Shown in pieces: positions 36,698 to 45,058 of a stretch of DNA of 64,000 nt (its first letter is position 1; each line of letters starts with the position of its first letter). A model generated the notes under the pieces. That model was not told where the DNA came from. It saw only the letters and a program-made list of their open reading frames with translations, and searched no databases. Source of the DNA: an uncultured Tateyamaria sp. (GTDB lineage: Bacteria; Pseudomonadota; Alphaproteobacteria; Rhodobacterales; Rhodobacteraceae); NCBI RefSeq assembly GCF_947494755.1, contig NZ_CANLVZ010000002.1:186001-250000 (forward strand), written 5' to 3'. The translations under genes and the position numbers were made by a program.

Positions 36698-37990
36698 ATG
36701 ACCCTCGCCGCCCCGACACCCCGGGTTTTCCTGTTTCTTCAGGGCCCGCACGGACCCTTTTTTCACCGGCTTGGCACCATGCTGCGCCGGGCGGGGGCGA
36801 CTGTGTGGCGGGTCGGGTTCAATGCGGGCGACCGTGCGTTCTGGTTTCATCCTGGCAGCTATATACCGTTTCGGGGCACCGCCGACGCATGGCCGGACAC
36901 ATTCGCAGACCTTGTGACCGAAAAAGGGGTCACCGACATCGTTCTTTACGGGGATGTGCGGCCCATCCACGCCCAGGCTGTGGCCGAAGCCAAACGGCGC
37001 GGCATTGCTGTGCATGTATTTGAGGAAGGCTACATGCGTCCCTACTGGGTGACTTATGAACGCGGTGGGTCCAACGGCAATTCCAAGCTGATGGAGATGA
37101 GCGTGCCTCAGATGCAGGCCGCGCTGGCCCTGTCGGATATGGAGGCCCCATTGCCGCCGGGCCACTGGGGCGACATGCGCCAGCATGTGTTTTACGGTGC
37201 GCTTTATCATTGGTTCGTGATGTTCCGGAACGGCGATTACCGCAATTTTCAGCCCCACCGCGCTCTGACGGTGGCCAAGGAATTCCAACTTTACCTTAAG
37301 CGCCTGCTGTTGATGCCGGTTCACACGCTTGACCGTGTACAGGCGACCCTGCGCATCCGCTATGGCGGCTTTCCCTATCATCTGGCGCTTTTGCAGCTTG
37401 AGCATGACAGCAGCTTTCAGGAACACTCACCTTTCGAGACGATGACCGATTTCCTGACGCTGGTTATCGAGGGGTTCGCCAAGGGTGCCCCCACCCACCA
37501 CCACCTCGTGATCAAGGCCCATCCGCTTGAAGACGGGCGCGCGCCGATCCGGCGCACCATCCGCAAACTGATGAAGGAACACGGGCTGCAAGGCCGGGTG
37601 CATTTCGTGCGCGGCGGCAAACTGGCGCAATTGCTCAACGATGCCCGCAGTGCTGTGACCGTGAATTCGACGGCCGGTCAGCAGGTGCTGTGGCGCGGAA
37701 TTCCGCTCAAGGTGTTCGGGCGCGCCGTGTTTGCCAAACCCGAATTTGTCAGCGACCAGCCCTTGCCCGAATTCTTCGCAGGGGCCACCCGCCCCGACAG
37801 CCGCGCCTACAAGGACTATCGGCGCTATCTGCTCGAAACGAGCCAGCTGCCCGGTGGGTTCTACTCGGCGCGCGGGCGGCGGCAGTTGCTGCGTCAGGTG
37901 GTCGACATGATGCTGTCAGGCGACGATCCTTACGACGCGCTCGCCTCCGGCACCGCGGCTCCACGGCAACAGTTGCGGTTGGTAACCTGA
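36698..37990 (+). CDS. kpsS: Capsule polysaccharide biosynthesis protein, KpsS-like (beta-Kdo glycosyltransferase)
   Basis: 430 aa. The N-terminal FLFLQGPHGPFFHRLGTML, GFNAGDRAFWF and VLYGDVRPIHAQAVAEAKR are hallmarks of KpsS/LipB capsule proteins. With KpsC, KpsS builds the short poly-Kdo linker on lysophosphatidylglycerol that anchors group 2 capsules. Later motifs include HEEGYMRPYWVTYE-like VFEEGYMRPYW, VIKAHPLEDG and VTVNSTAGQQVLWRGIPLKV. Cytoplasmic face of the inner membrane. First gene of a kpsS - lipoprotein - kpsC cluster lying between ribE and ribD. Confidence 0.88.
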   Translation: MTLAAPTPRVFLFLQGPHGPFFHRLGTMLRRAGATVWRVGFNAGDRAFWFHPGSYIPFRGTADAWPDTFADLVTEKGVTDIVLYGDVRPIHAQAVAEAKRRGIAVHVFEEGYMRPYWVTYERGGSNGNSKLMEMSVPQMQAALALSDMEAPLPPGHWGDMRQHVFYGALYHWFVMFRNGDYRNFQPHRALTVAKEFQLYLKRLLLMPVHTLDRVQATLRIRYGGFPYHLALLQLEHDSSFQEHSPFETMTDFLTLVIEGFAKGAPTHHHLVIKAHPLEDGRAPIRRTIRKLMKEHGLQGRVHFVRGGKLAQLLNDARSAVTVNSTAGQQVLWRGIPLKVFGRAVFAKPEFVSDQPLPEFFAGATRPDSRAYKDYRRYLLETSQLPGGFYSARGRRQLLRQVVDMMLSGDDPYDALASGTAAPRQQLRLVT

Positions 37991-38143
37991 GGACCACTAC
38001 CCCTATGGCTAGATTTTAGGACCGCAACCCGGTACGTTAGCCGCAAACCAGCACCTCACAGAATGGGTGCGATACAAAAAGAATACGGTGCAGGCCAACC
38101 TGTACCTTGAGGCAGAACAAGAACAGGTCGAGGAGACCGAGCA

Positions 38144-39280
38144 GTGATTTTCCAATCATTCCGCTGGACGCGTGTGAGCGCGCTGTTGGCCCTTGTGGGC
38201 ATCCTTTCCTCCTGCGGATTGCCGCAGATCGGGCCGAACAAGCGCCAGATTTATTCCGGCTCGGTCCAGCGCGAAGGCGATGCGTTCATCGTATCTGTCA
38301 ACGATCAGGTGACCCGTGCCACGGCTGTCACACCTGCTTTGGGCTTTTCGGATGCGTTCAAGAATGCCGGGCTGATCGGCTCGGACACCATCCGCCCCGG
38401 CGACGTGCTGGGCCTGACGATCTGGGAAAACGTGGATGACGGATTGCTCGCGGGCGAGACTCAGAACTCCACCGTCCTTGAAGAGGTGCAAGTGGACGGC
38501 GCGGGCTTTATCTTTGTCCCTTACGCGGGCCGCATCCGTGCCTCGGGCAACACGCCTGATGCGATCCGCCGCATCATCACCAACAAACTCGAAGAGCAGA
38601 CCCCCGACCCGCAGGTGCAGGTGCGCCGCGTGGCCGGTGATGGCTCAACCGTGTCCCTAATCGGGTCCGTTGGGGCGCAAGGCGTCTATGCGATCGAACG
38701 TCCTACACGGACGCTGTCGACCATGCTGGCCCGGGCTGGCGGTGTGACCATCGAACCCGAAATCGCCCAAGTAACCGTGATCCGGGGGGATATGCGCAGC
38801 CGCATCTGGTTCCAGGACCTGTATGACCACCCCGAACTCGACATTGCCCTGCGCGGTGGCGACCGGGTGCTGGTCGAAGAAGACACGCGTGCCTTCACCG
38901 CGCTTGGTGCGACCGGCGGACAGGCCGTTGTTCCCTTCGAAAGCCAGACCCTCAGCGCGCTCGAGGCCTTGGCGCAAGTCGGGGGTTTGCAGACGAACGC
39001 ATCCGATCCCACCGGCATCTTCGTCTTTCGCAACGAACCTGCCGAAGTCGCCAATGTGGTGCTGGGCCGCGATGATCTGATCGGGGCGCAACGCCTGATC
39101 TATGTGCTTGATCTGACCCAACCCAACGGGATGTTTCAGGCGCGCGATTTCGTCATTCGCGACGGGGACACCCTTTATGTGACCGAAGCTCCATTCACGC
39201 AGTTTGCGAAAATCATCACCTCGCTGACCACGCCTATCTCCGGTGTGAACTCGATCTCGAACAGTTTGACCGGCAACTGA
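38144..39280 (+). CDS. Polysaccharide export outer-membrane lipoprotein (Wza/KpsD-like)
   Basis: 378 aa. A type II signal peptide with lipobox LSSC (Cys about residue 24) is followed by a poly-export domain (IRPGDVLGLTIWENVDDG, then VDGAGFIFVPYAGRIRASG) and SLBB-type domains (VSLIGSVGAQGVYAIERPT, and SALEALAQVGGLQ). It should form the outer-membrane channel for capsule. The GTG start at 38144 has AGGAG eight bases upstream and fits the signal peptide. The ABC export pair KpsM/T and KpsE are not in this window. Confidence 0.88.
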   Translation: MIFQSFRWTRVSALLALVGILSSCGLPQIGPNKRQIYSGSVQREGDAFIVSVNDQVTRATAVTPALGFSDAFKNAGLIGSDTIRPGDVLGLTIWENVDDGLLAGETQNSTVLEEVQVDGAGFIFVPYAGRIRASGNTPDAIRRIITNKLEEQTPDPQVQVRRVAGDGSTVSLIGSVGAQGVYAIERPTRTLSTMLARAGGVTIEPEIAQVTVIRGDMRSRIWFQDLYDHPELDIALRGGDRVLVEEDTRAFTALGATGGQAVVPFESQTLSALEALAQVGGLQTNASDPTGIFVFRNEPAEVANVVLGRDDLIGAQRLIYVLDLTQPNGMFQARDFVIRDGDTLYVTEAPFTQFAKIITSLTTPISGVNSISNSLTGN

Positions 39281-39292
39281 TCCGGCAAGCGC

Positions 39293-41305
39293 GTGACACA
39301 CATCAAGGACGACACCGCCGGACCTGAGAAGGCCCGGCGGCTTTACGTTTATAACGGCGGTTTTCTGACCCAAAAGCGGGTGCGGCGCATTCTGGACCTT
39401 GCGGGATACGACATCTCGCTTGGGCGACCGGGCCCAGATGATCTGGTCGGTGTCTGGGGCAACTCGCCCACCGCCCATCGCGGCCTTGGCGTCGCGGAAC
39501 GGCGCGCAGCCAAGGTCGTACGCGTCGAAGACGCGTTCCTGCGCTCGCTCTTTCCGGGGCGCAGTGGCAGCCCGCCCTTGGGACTGCTCATTGACCACAA
39601 GGGCGTGCATTTCGACCCGTCCCGCCCATCCGACCTCGAAGAGCTGCTCGCCGCCCATCCGCTGGACGACACCGCCCTGCTGAACCGGGCGCGCGGGGCC
39701 ATCGCACGCATGGCCGAGGCGCACCTGTCCAAATACACCGGCTTTGATCCGGCCACACCCGTGCCTGATCCCGGTTATGTGCTGGTGATTGACCAGACCG
39801 AGGGCGACGCCTCCGTCACGGCGTGCGGTGGCGATCGAAACCGGTTCCTTGAGATGTTGTTCGTCGCGCAGGAGGAACATCCCCGCGCACAGATCCTAAT
39901 CAAGACACATCCCGAGACCGAACAGGGCTATCGCAAAGGGTACTTTTCAGAAGCCGACTGCAATGACCGTGTGCGCCTCTTCACCGAGGCGGTGAGCCCA
40001 TGGAGGCTGATGGAGGGCGCGATTGCGGTCTACACCGTGTCCTCGGGATTGGGGTTCGAGGCGATCCTCGCAGGCCACAAACCCCGCACCTTTGGTCAGC
40101 CCTTCTATGCCGGATGGGGGCTGACGTCGGATGAATTTCCCGTCCAGCGTCGCCAGCGCAAGCTGACCCGCGCCCAACTTTTTGCGGCCACGATGGAGCT
40201 GTATCCAACATGGTATGACCCGCACCGCGACCAGCTTTGCGACCTCTCCACCACGCTTGAGGCGCTAGCCGCCGAAACCCGTGCGTGGCGCGCTGACCGT
40301 CATGGCTGGGTCGCAAGCGGCATGCGGCTGTGGAAACGTGCCGCCCTGCAACAGGTGTTCGGGCAGCATACCCCGGTGATTTTCGAGGACGATCCGGCCA
40401 AGGCGCGCGCCCATGATCGCCCGTGGATGGTCTGGGCGGGCAAGGCCAACGTCGGCCATGAAAGCGCGGTGCGGGTGGAGGACGGGTTCCTGCGCTCGCG
40501 CGGATTGGGTGCGGAACTTGTACCGCCGCTGTCGCTGGTGAGCGATGATCTTGGCATTTATTATGACCCCTCACGGCCCAGTCGGCTGGAAAGGCTAATC
40601 CAATCGCGCCGGACACTGCGCCCCGATCAGGTGGCTCGCGCCGAGGCGCTGGTGCGCGCACTGACCCGCAAGGGCCTCAGCAAATATAACCTCGGGGGCG
40701 TGATCCCCGACCTGCCTGATGGCCCCAGAGTGTTGGTGGTCGGTCAGGTCGAAGACGACGCCTCGATCCGCACAGGAGCCGGCGAGATTGCGACGAATGC
40801 GGCCCTGTTGGATGCGGCCCGCGCGGCCCATCCAGACGCGACGCTGATCTATAAACCCCACCCGGATGTTGAGGCAGGCCTGCGCGATGGGGCCTTTGAG
40901 GCACGGACCGTCGCCGACATTGTTACGGATGCCGCCGACATCACGGCCTTGCTCGAGCAGGTCGGCACGGTCTGGACAATGACGTCCCTGACCGGGTTCG
41001 AGGCCCTGTTGCGTGGTGTGGATGTGGTCACCACAGGGGCACCGTTTTACGCGGGGTGGGGGCTGACCACGGATCGCGGGGCGGTCCCACCGCGGCGGCG
41101 CGAAGACATCAGCCTGATGGGCCTCGTGCATGCCACATTGATCGACTATCCCCGTTATTTCGACCCTGTGACGGGGCAACCTTGTCCGGTTGAGGTCGTG
41201 GTCGAACGGCTCGCCACCGGAACCCTGCCCCGCGCCAGCCTGGCCAATCGGCTTTTGTCAAAACTGCAAGGCATACTGGCCAGCCGGGCACACCTGTGGC
41301 GCTAG
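39293..41305 (+). CDS. kpsC: Capsule polysaccharide biosynthesis protein, KpsC-like (dual-module Kdo transferase)
   Basis: 670 aa with two homologous modules. Module 1 (about 10-330) has VVRVEDAFLRSLFPG, GVHFDPSRPSDLEELL, VLVIDQTEGDASV, ILIKTHPETEQGY and FGQPFYAGWGLT. Module 2 (about 345-650) repeats these as VRVEDGFLRSRG, GIYYDPSRPSRLERLI, VLVVGQVEDDASI, LIYKPHPDVEAGLR and TGAPFYAGWGLTTD. This two-module layout is that of KpsC, which adds alternating beta-Kdo linkages of the capsule lipid linker. GTG start at 39293. Its TAG shares CTAG with the convergent ribD stop. Confidence 0.9.
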   Translation: MTHIKDDTAGPEKARRLYVYNGGFLTQKRVRRILDLAGYDISLGRPGPDDLVGVWGNSPTAHRGLGVAERRAAKVVRVEDAFLRSLFPGRSGSPPLGLLIDHKGVHFDPSRPSDLEELLAAHPLDDTALLNRARGAIARMAEAHLSKYTGFDPATPVPDPGYVLVIDQTEGDASVTACGGDRNRFLEMLFVAQEEHPRAQILIKTHPETEQGYRKGYFSEADCNDRVRLFTEAVSPWRLMEGAIAVYTVSSGLGFEAILAGHKPRTFGQPFYAGWGLTSDEFPVQRRQRKLTRAQLFAATMELYPTWYDPHRDQLCDLSTTLEALAAETRAWRADRHGWVASGMRLWKRAALQQVFGQHTPVIFEDDPAKARAHDRPWMVWAGKANVGHESAVRVEDGFLRSRGLGAELVPPLSLVSDDLGIYYDPSRPSRLERLIQSRRTLRPDQVARAEALVRALTRKGLSKYNLGGVIPDLPDGPRVLVVGQVEDDASIRTGAGEIATNAALLDAARAAHPDATLIYKPHPDVEAGLRDGAFEARTVADIVTDAADITALLEQVGTVWTMTSLTGFEALLRGVDVVTTGAPFYAGWGLTTDRGAVPPRRREDISLMGLVHATLIDYPRYFDPVTGQPCPVEVVVERLATGTLPRASLANRLLSKLQGILASRAHLWR

Positions 41306-42408
41306 GCGGTCTGGGCGCGGGTCCAGATGTGGCAGATATCGCCACCGATCCTCGACACCGACTTTAGATCAAACCGGGCTGCTTCGCCCAAAGCCCCAAG
41401 GCCAAGCGCGCCGATATTCGGCAACCCTTCGGCCCCGATGGTCACACCAGCGGTAAAGCCCACCAACTCATCCACCAGATCCGCCTCGATAAAGGAGGCC
41501 GCCAACGCGCTGCCACCTTCGCAGAAAACGCGTGTCAGCCCATGTGTGCCCAGATTTTGCAGGACGTCATGCGGGTCCAGTTGCGCCCCATGTGCCGCGC
41601 AGGGCAGCAAGACCGCCCCCAGATCACGCCACGTTCTTTGCAACATCGGATCTGCATCGCGGCCATGACAGAGTAGCAAAGGCACCTCTTTAGCTGTGCG
41701 CGCCAGCGTCCCCATAAGCGGCAGATCAAGGCGGCGCGACACGACCACGCGGGCCGGTTGGGGCACATCCCCAAAGCCGCGTACGGTCAGCGCCGGATCG
41801 TCGTGGCGCGCAGTGCCGCCGCCGACCATCACCGCGTCATGGCGCGCACGCATCGCATGGACTGCGCGGCGGGCGTCGCCCCCCGTGATCCACTTGCTTT
41901 CGCCTGTGCCCGTGGCGATGCGCCCGTCAAAACTGCTGGCGAGTTTGAGGGTGACAAAGGGGCGGCCTTGCTCTGTCCGCAGAAAGAACCCGGCGTGATC
42001 GCGCAGGGCGTCCTCGGCGCAAACTCCGGTGTCGACTGTGATGGCAGCACCTTCCAGAATGGCCAGACCCGCCCCGCTCACACGCGGGTCGCTGTCCTTA
42101 GTTGCGACGACCACGCGCGCCACGCCAGCTGCGATTAGCGCTTCGGCACAGGGCGGCGTTTTGCCTTGATGAGAGCAGGGCTCGAGGCTGACATAGACCG
42201 TCGCACCTTTGGCGGCCTGCCCCGCCTGCGCAAGCGCCACGGTTTCAGCGTGCGGACGGCCACCCGGTTGGGTCCAGCCGCGCCCCACGATCCGCCCCTC
42301 AGAAACAACAACGCACCCAACCGATGGATTGGGTGCGGTTGTGCCCTGCCCGCGCCGACCAAGGGCGAGGGCAAGGCGCATGAAGCGGGTGTCGTCGTCT
42401 GTGCTCAC
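41302..42408 (-). CDS. ribD: Bifunctional diaminohydroxyphosphoribosylaminopyrimidine deaminase / 5-amino-6-(5-phosphoribosylamino)uracil reductase
   Basis: Second and third steps of riboflavin synthesis. The deaminase domain (1-145) has the zinc site HAE (53-55) with Cys78 and Cys87 in [17 protein letters not shown]. The reductase domain (about 150-365) has [26 protein letters not shown] and the NADPH region [22 protein letters not shown]. 368 aa. The start overlaps the nrdR stop by 4 nt. It is separated from the other rib genes (33.6-36.5 kb) by the capsule module. Confidence 0.94.
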   Translation of the reverse strand: MSTDDDTRFMRLALALGRRGQGTTAPNPSVGCVVVSEGRIVGRGWTQPGGRPHAETVALAQAGQAAKGATVYVSLEPCSHQGKTPPCAEALIAAGVARVVVATKDSDPRVSGAGLAILEGAAITVDTGVCAEDALRDHAGFFLRTEQGRPFVTLKLASSFDGRIATGTGESKWITGGDARRAVHAMRARHDAVMVGGGTARHDDPALTVRGFGDVPQPARVVVSRRLDLPLMGTLARTAKEVPLLLCHGRDADPMLQRTWRDLGAVLLPCAAHGAQLDPHDVLQNLGTHGLTRVFCEGGSALAASFIEADLVDELVGFTAGVTIGAEGLPNIGALGLGALGEAARFDLKSVSRIGGDICHIWTRAQTA

Positions 42409-42872
42409 TCGTCCGAAGAGCTGTCAGGCCGCAGTTCCTGAACGAACTTGTCGAAATCATCCGCCGCCTGGAAGTTTTTGTAAACACTTGCAAAACGCAC
42501 ATAGGCCACGGTGTCGATACGGTGTAGCGCCTCCATCACGATCTCACCTATGGTGGTGGATTGAATGTCGGTTTCGCCCATGGACTCAAGGCGGCGCACA
42601 ATGCCCGAGATCATCTGATCAATGCGTTCGGGATCAATGGGGCGCTTCTGCATCGAAATACGGATCGAGCGCTCGAGCTTGTCGCGGTCGAAATCTTCGC
42701 GCTTGCCGTTCGATTTGATGACCACCAGATCGCGCAGTTGCACACGTTCATATGTGGTGAACCGGCCCCCGCATGCGGGGCAGAACCGGCGCCGTCGGAT
42801 CGACACATGATCCTCGGCTGGTCGGCTGTCTTTTACCTGAGTGTCGATATTGCCGCAAAACGGACAGCGCAT
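42405..42872 (-). CDS. nrdR: Transcriptional repressor NrdR
   Basis: ATP/dATP-sensing repressor of ribonucleotide reductase genes. Zinc ribbon CPFCG...CPACG (Cys 3, 6, 31, 34), [19 protein letters not shown], then an ATP-cone (about 49-139: [37 protein letters not shown]). 155 aa from ATG 42872, the position where the conserved MRCPFCG begins; upstream in-frame codons are not conserved. Co-transcribed with ribD. No obvious paired NrdR box in the 130 bp upstream. Confidence 0.95.
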   Translation of the reverse strand: MRCPFCGNIDTQVKDSRPAEDHVSIRRRRFCPACGGRFTTYERVQLRDLVVIKSNGKREDFDRDKLERSIRISMQKRPIDPERIDQMISGIVRRLESMGETDIQSTTIGEIVMEALHRIDTVAYVRFASVYKNFQAADDFDKFVQELRPDSSSDE

Positions 42873-42964
42873 CGCGCATCCCCCTCTTATATCCTGCCTG
42901 TTGTGGGGTTTCTCCCCCATTGGGCGAAACTATAGGGGCTTGTCTAGGTTTTGGGTAGGGGGGA

Positions 42965-42993
42965 AATGACACCGCTAGATGAGCGGTGTCATT
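42965..42993 (-). terminator. Hairpin terminator after the secreted-protein triplet
   Basis: A perfect 12-bp inverted repeat (AATGACACCGCT / AGCGGTGTCATT) around a 5-nt loop, 13 bp past the stop of the last triplet gene. The minus-strand transcript ends the stem in AUU and continues UCCCC, so the U-tract is short. Positioned to insulate nrdR-ribD. Confidence 0.6.
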
Positions 42994-43006
42994 CAGCATC
43001 ATGGTG

Positions 43007-43447
43007 TTACTTGCGCACCAATGTGTTGGGCCCGGTGCGCAGCTTGAGGTGGGGGAATTGACGGCACAGCGCATAGGCGTGGGTCATAGTGAAAACCACA
43101 CCTTCCCGGCGCACGTTGAGCGACAATGACGAACTGCCCGCGGCAGCGGCGGCCGGATCCGTTGTGAACCGGACAGCCTTGCGCCCCGGACGGGTTTGTG
43201 ACGGCCCACGTGCCATTTCGATGGTGATATCACCACCCCGTTCGCCCAGCACCCTACGCGCATAAATGCCCGCGCCGCACCAAAGCTGCGCATTGCCTGC
43301 GCCGTCCGCTTCGACGATTTCGAACGAGTTTGAGTCAATGGCCGCAGCGGGCAAGGTATAGCGTTGACGAATCGAATCCACCGCCGAGGCCAGCGTAGGC
43401 GCGGTCACAACGACGGCCAGCGCAACAATGAAAGTCTTTTTCAACAT
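43007..43447 (-). CDS. Secreted two-cysteine protein, paralogue A (unknown function)
   Basis: 146 aa with a signal peptide (MLKKTFIVALAVVVTAPTLASA, cleavage near residue 22, given here as description of residues 1-22). The mature part contains IDSNSFEIVEADGAGNAQLW just before Cys57, an RRVLGERGGDI block, GRKAVRFTT (88-96) and HAYALC ending at Cys128. The same order of motifs occurs in the two following genes, so the cysteines probably pair. AAAGGAGACAT precedes the ATG. I do not recognise the family; periplasmic or exported location is expected. Confidence 0.75.
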   Translation of the reverse strand: MLKKTFIVALAVVVTAPTLASAVDSIRQRYTLPAAAIDSNSFEIVEADGAGNAQLWCGAGIYARRVLGERGGDITIEMARGPSQTRPGRKAVRFTTDPAAAAAGSSSLSLNVRREGVVFTMTHAYALCRQFPHLKLRTGPNTLVRK

Positions 43448-43620
43448 CGGATGTCTCCTTTTGCCTACAACAGATAGGCGCGCGGGGGTGCAATTGAAAA
43501 TCACTTAACCGCCAAGGGACTGCAACACGCCAATTGGCTGATATGAAATGATATTTTGCAGCATTAGCCGGTGGCGCACTAAATTACTGACCCGATCTAT
43601 ACGCTTTGTGACAGGCGCGG

Positions 43621-44049
43621 CTATAACCGGTTCTCGCGAATTTTAATCTGTAGACGCGGGGTTCCGCGACACAACGCATAGGCATGCGCCATGCTAAAGA
43701 CCTGTCCGGTGCGCCGCACCCCTTGGGACGTGGATGAAAAGGCACCGTCTACCGCTTGCGTGGTAAAGATCACGCTTTTGCGACCGACAACTGCGCGTGA
43801 ATCGCCCCGTCCGGCTTGAATATAGATGGACCCGCCGCGTTGCCCGAGGAATTGTCGCGTATAGATGCCAGCCGCGCACCACAACTGCGTGCCCCCGGCC
43901 CCATCATTCTCGATCACCTCAAACGTGTTGGCATCAATAGGGAAAATCGGGATGTCGAAGCGCTCGCGGCGGACTTCCTGCTGCGCGGCGCTGAGGGTTG
44001 GGGTAAGAAGGGCAACCCCAAGGACGAGAGCAAAGATGGCACGAAGCAT
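43621..44049 (-). CDS. Secreted two-cysteine protein, paralogue B (unknown function)
   Basis: 142 aa. Signal peptide residues 1-22 (LVLGVALLTPTLSAA core). The mature domain has PIDANTFEVIENDGAGGTQL then WC (Cys58), RQFLGQRGGSI, GRKSVIFTTQAV (89-100), SSTSQGVRRTGQVFSMAHAY and LC (Cys127). The upstream sequence AAAGGAGACACCG is nearly the same as in paralogue A, consistent with duplication of the whole unit. More similar to paralogue C than to A. Function unknown. Confidence 0.75.
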   Translation of the reverse strand: MLRAIFALVLGVALLTPTLSAAQQEVRRERFDIPIFPIDANTFEVIENDGAGGTQLWCAAGIYTRQFLGQRGGSIYIQAGRGDSRAVVGRKSVIFTTQAVDGAFSSTSQGVRRTGQVFSMAHAYALCRGTPRLQIKIRENRL

Positions 44050-44121
44050 ACGGTGTCTCCTTTCACGATAAGATAGGGCGTGTTTGCTCAAATCCAATCG
44101 ACGGGAGTCCACCGATACGAT

Positions 44122-44556
44122 CTAATTTTGCACGGGAAGCACGCGGACCTTGATGAATTGTTCGCGCCGGGATTTGCACAACGCATAGGCGTGCGCCATG
44201 CTGAATCGCTGCCCGGCCGTGCGCACCCCTTGCGAGGCGGACGACACGGCGCCCGCAACGGCCCGGGTGGTGAAAATCACGCTTTTGCGCCCTGAATAGA
44301 CTGGGGAGGCCGCCCGCGGCTGCAAAACGGTCAGGTCCCCACCGCGTTGGCGCAAATAACCCCTCGTGAATTTGCCTGCCGCACACCACATCTGCGTGCC
44401 CCCCGCCCCGTCGTTTTCAATCACCTCGAACGTGGTCGCATCAATCGGGCGCACCGGGATGACGATGATTTCCTTCAGGAACAACCCATTTGCGCCCACC
44501 CAGTTGGGGGTCATCACGACAAGGCCAAGGGCAACGAGACACAGATGTTTGAACAT
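44122..44556 (-). CDS. Secreted two-cysteine protein, paralogue C (unknown function)
   Basis: 144 aa with a signal peptide (residues 1-22, LCLVALGLVVMTPNWVGA). It shares PIDATTFEVIENDGAGGTQM then WC (Cys58), YLRQRGGDL, GRKSVIFTTRAV, SSASQGVR and SMAHAYALC (Cys127) with paralogue B. The first gene of the tandem triplet in transcription order; 72 bp separate it from B and 51 bp from yjbQ. The conserved core suggests a small disulfide-stabilised beta domain. I cannot name a function. Confidence 0.75.
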   Translation of the reverse strand: MFKHLCLVALGLVVMTPNWVGANGLFLKEIIVIPVRPIDATTFEVIENDGAGGTQMWCAAGKFTRGYLRQRGGDLTVLQPRAASPVYSGRKSVIFTTRAVAGAVSSASQGVRTAGQRFSMAHAYALCKSRREQFIKVRVLPVQN

Positions 44557-44607
44557 AACAGCACTCCGATCCACGCCATGGTATCGCATTCATGTCGCTG
44601 CGCCAAA

Positions 44608-45021
44608 TCAACGATCTTGGAACAGATGCGCAGCGACCGTGCGCAGTTTCGGCGCGCCGCGGTGTTCGAACAGATAAATTCCCTGCCATGTGCCCAGCAT
44701 TATCCGTCCGTCGCGCACCGGAATGGTGAGGCTGACCGGCAACAGCGCCGCTTTGATATGGGCGGGCATATCATCCGGGCCCTCATACGTGTGGGTCAGA
44801 TAGGCCATCGACGGGTCGGTGGTGGGGGGAACAAGCCGGGTGAAAAAGGCGCGCAGGTCGGCCTGCACTTCGGGGTCCGCGTTTTCTTGGATCAGCAAGG
44901 AACACGACGTGTGCTGCACAAACAGGGTCAGCAGGCCGCTTCCTTTTACCCATCTAGCAACATCATGGGTAAACTCGGTGAGGCCCTGCCCCGTTGTCGT
45001 TATGTCAAAGGTGGTCTGCAT
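44608..45021 (-). CDS. yjbQ: YjbQ family protein (secondary thiamine-phosphate synthase-like)
   Basis: 137-aa YjbQ/UPF0047 protein. Conserved blocks: GLLTLFVQHTSCSLLIQENADPE (about 29-51, described in two parts: FVQHTSCSL and QENADPEV), AYLTHTYEGPDDMPAHIKAALL and GTWQGIYLFEHRG. Members show weak thiamine-phosphate synthase activity when overproduced; the true role is unsettled. The ATG at 45021 lies 1 bp from the T-run of the rpoD terminator, with no Shine-Dalgarno sequence in between. Confidence 0.9.
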   Translation of the reverse strand: MQTTFDITTTGQGLTEFTHDVARWVKGSGLLTLFVQHTSCSLLIQENADPEVQADLRAFFTRLVPPTTDPSMAYLTHTYEGPDDMPAHIKAALLPVSLTIPVRDGRIMLGTWQGIYLFEHRGAPKLRTVAAHLFQDR

Positions 45022-45022
45022 G

Positions 45023-45052
45023 AAAAAAGGGCCGCGTCACTGACACGGCCCT
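45023..45052 (-). terminator. Intrinsic terminator of rpoD
   Basis: On the minus strand: an 11-bp stem starting AGGGCCGTGTC, an AGT loop, a returning strand with one G-U pair, then TTTTTT. It begins 7 bp after the rpoD stop, and its T-run ends next to the yjbQ start codon. The strongest canonical terminator in the window apart from 55751-55782. Confidence 0.85.
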
Positions 45053-45058
45053 GATTGC

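Noticed and set aside
42873-42964. Terminator or riboswitch directly upstream of nrdR
   Set aside because: Beyond the hairpin at 42965-42993, which belongs to the triplet genes, I see only G/C runs without consistent pairing.
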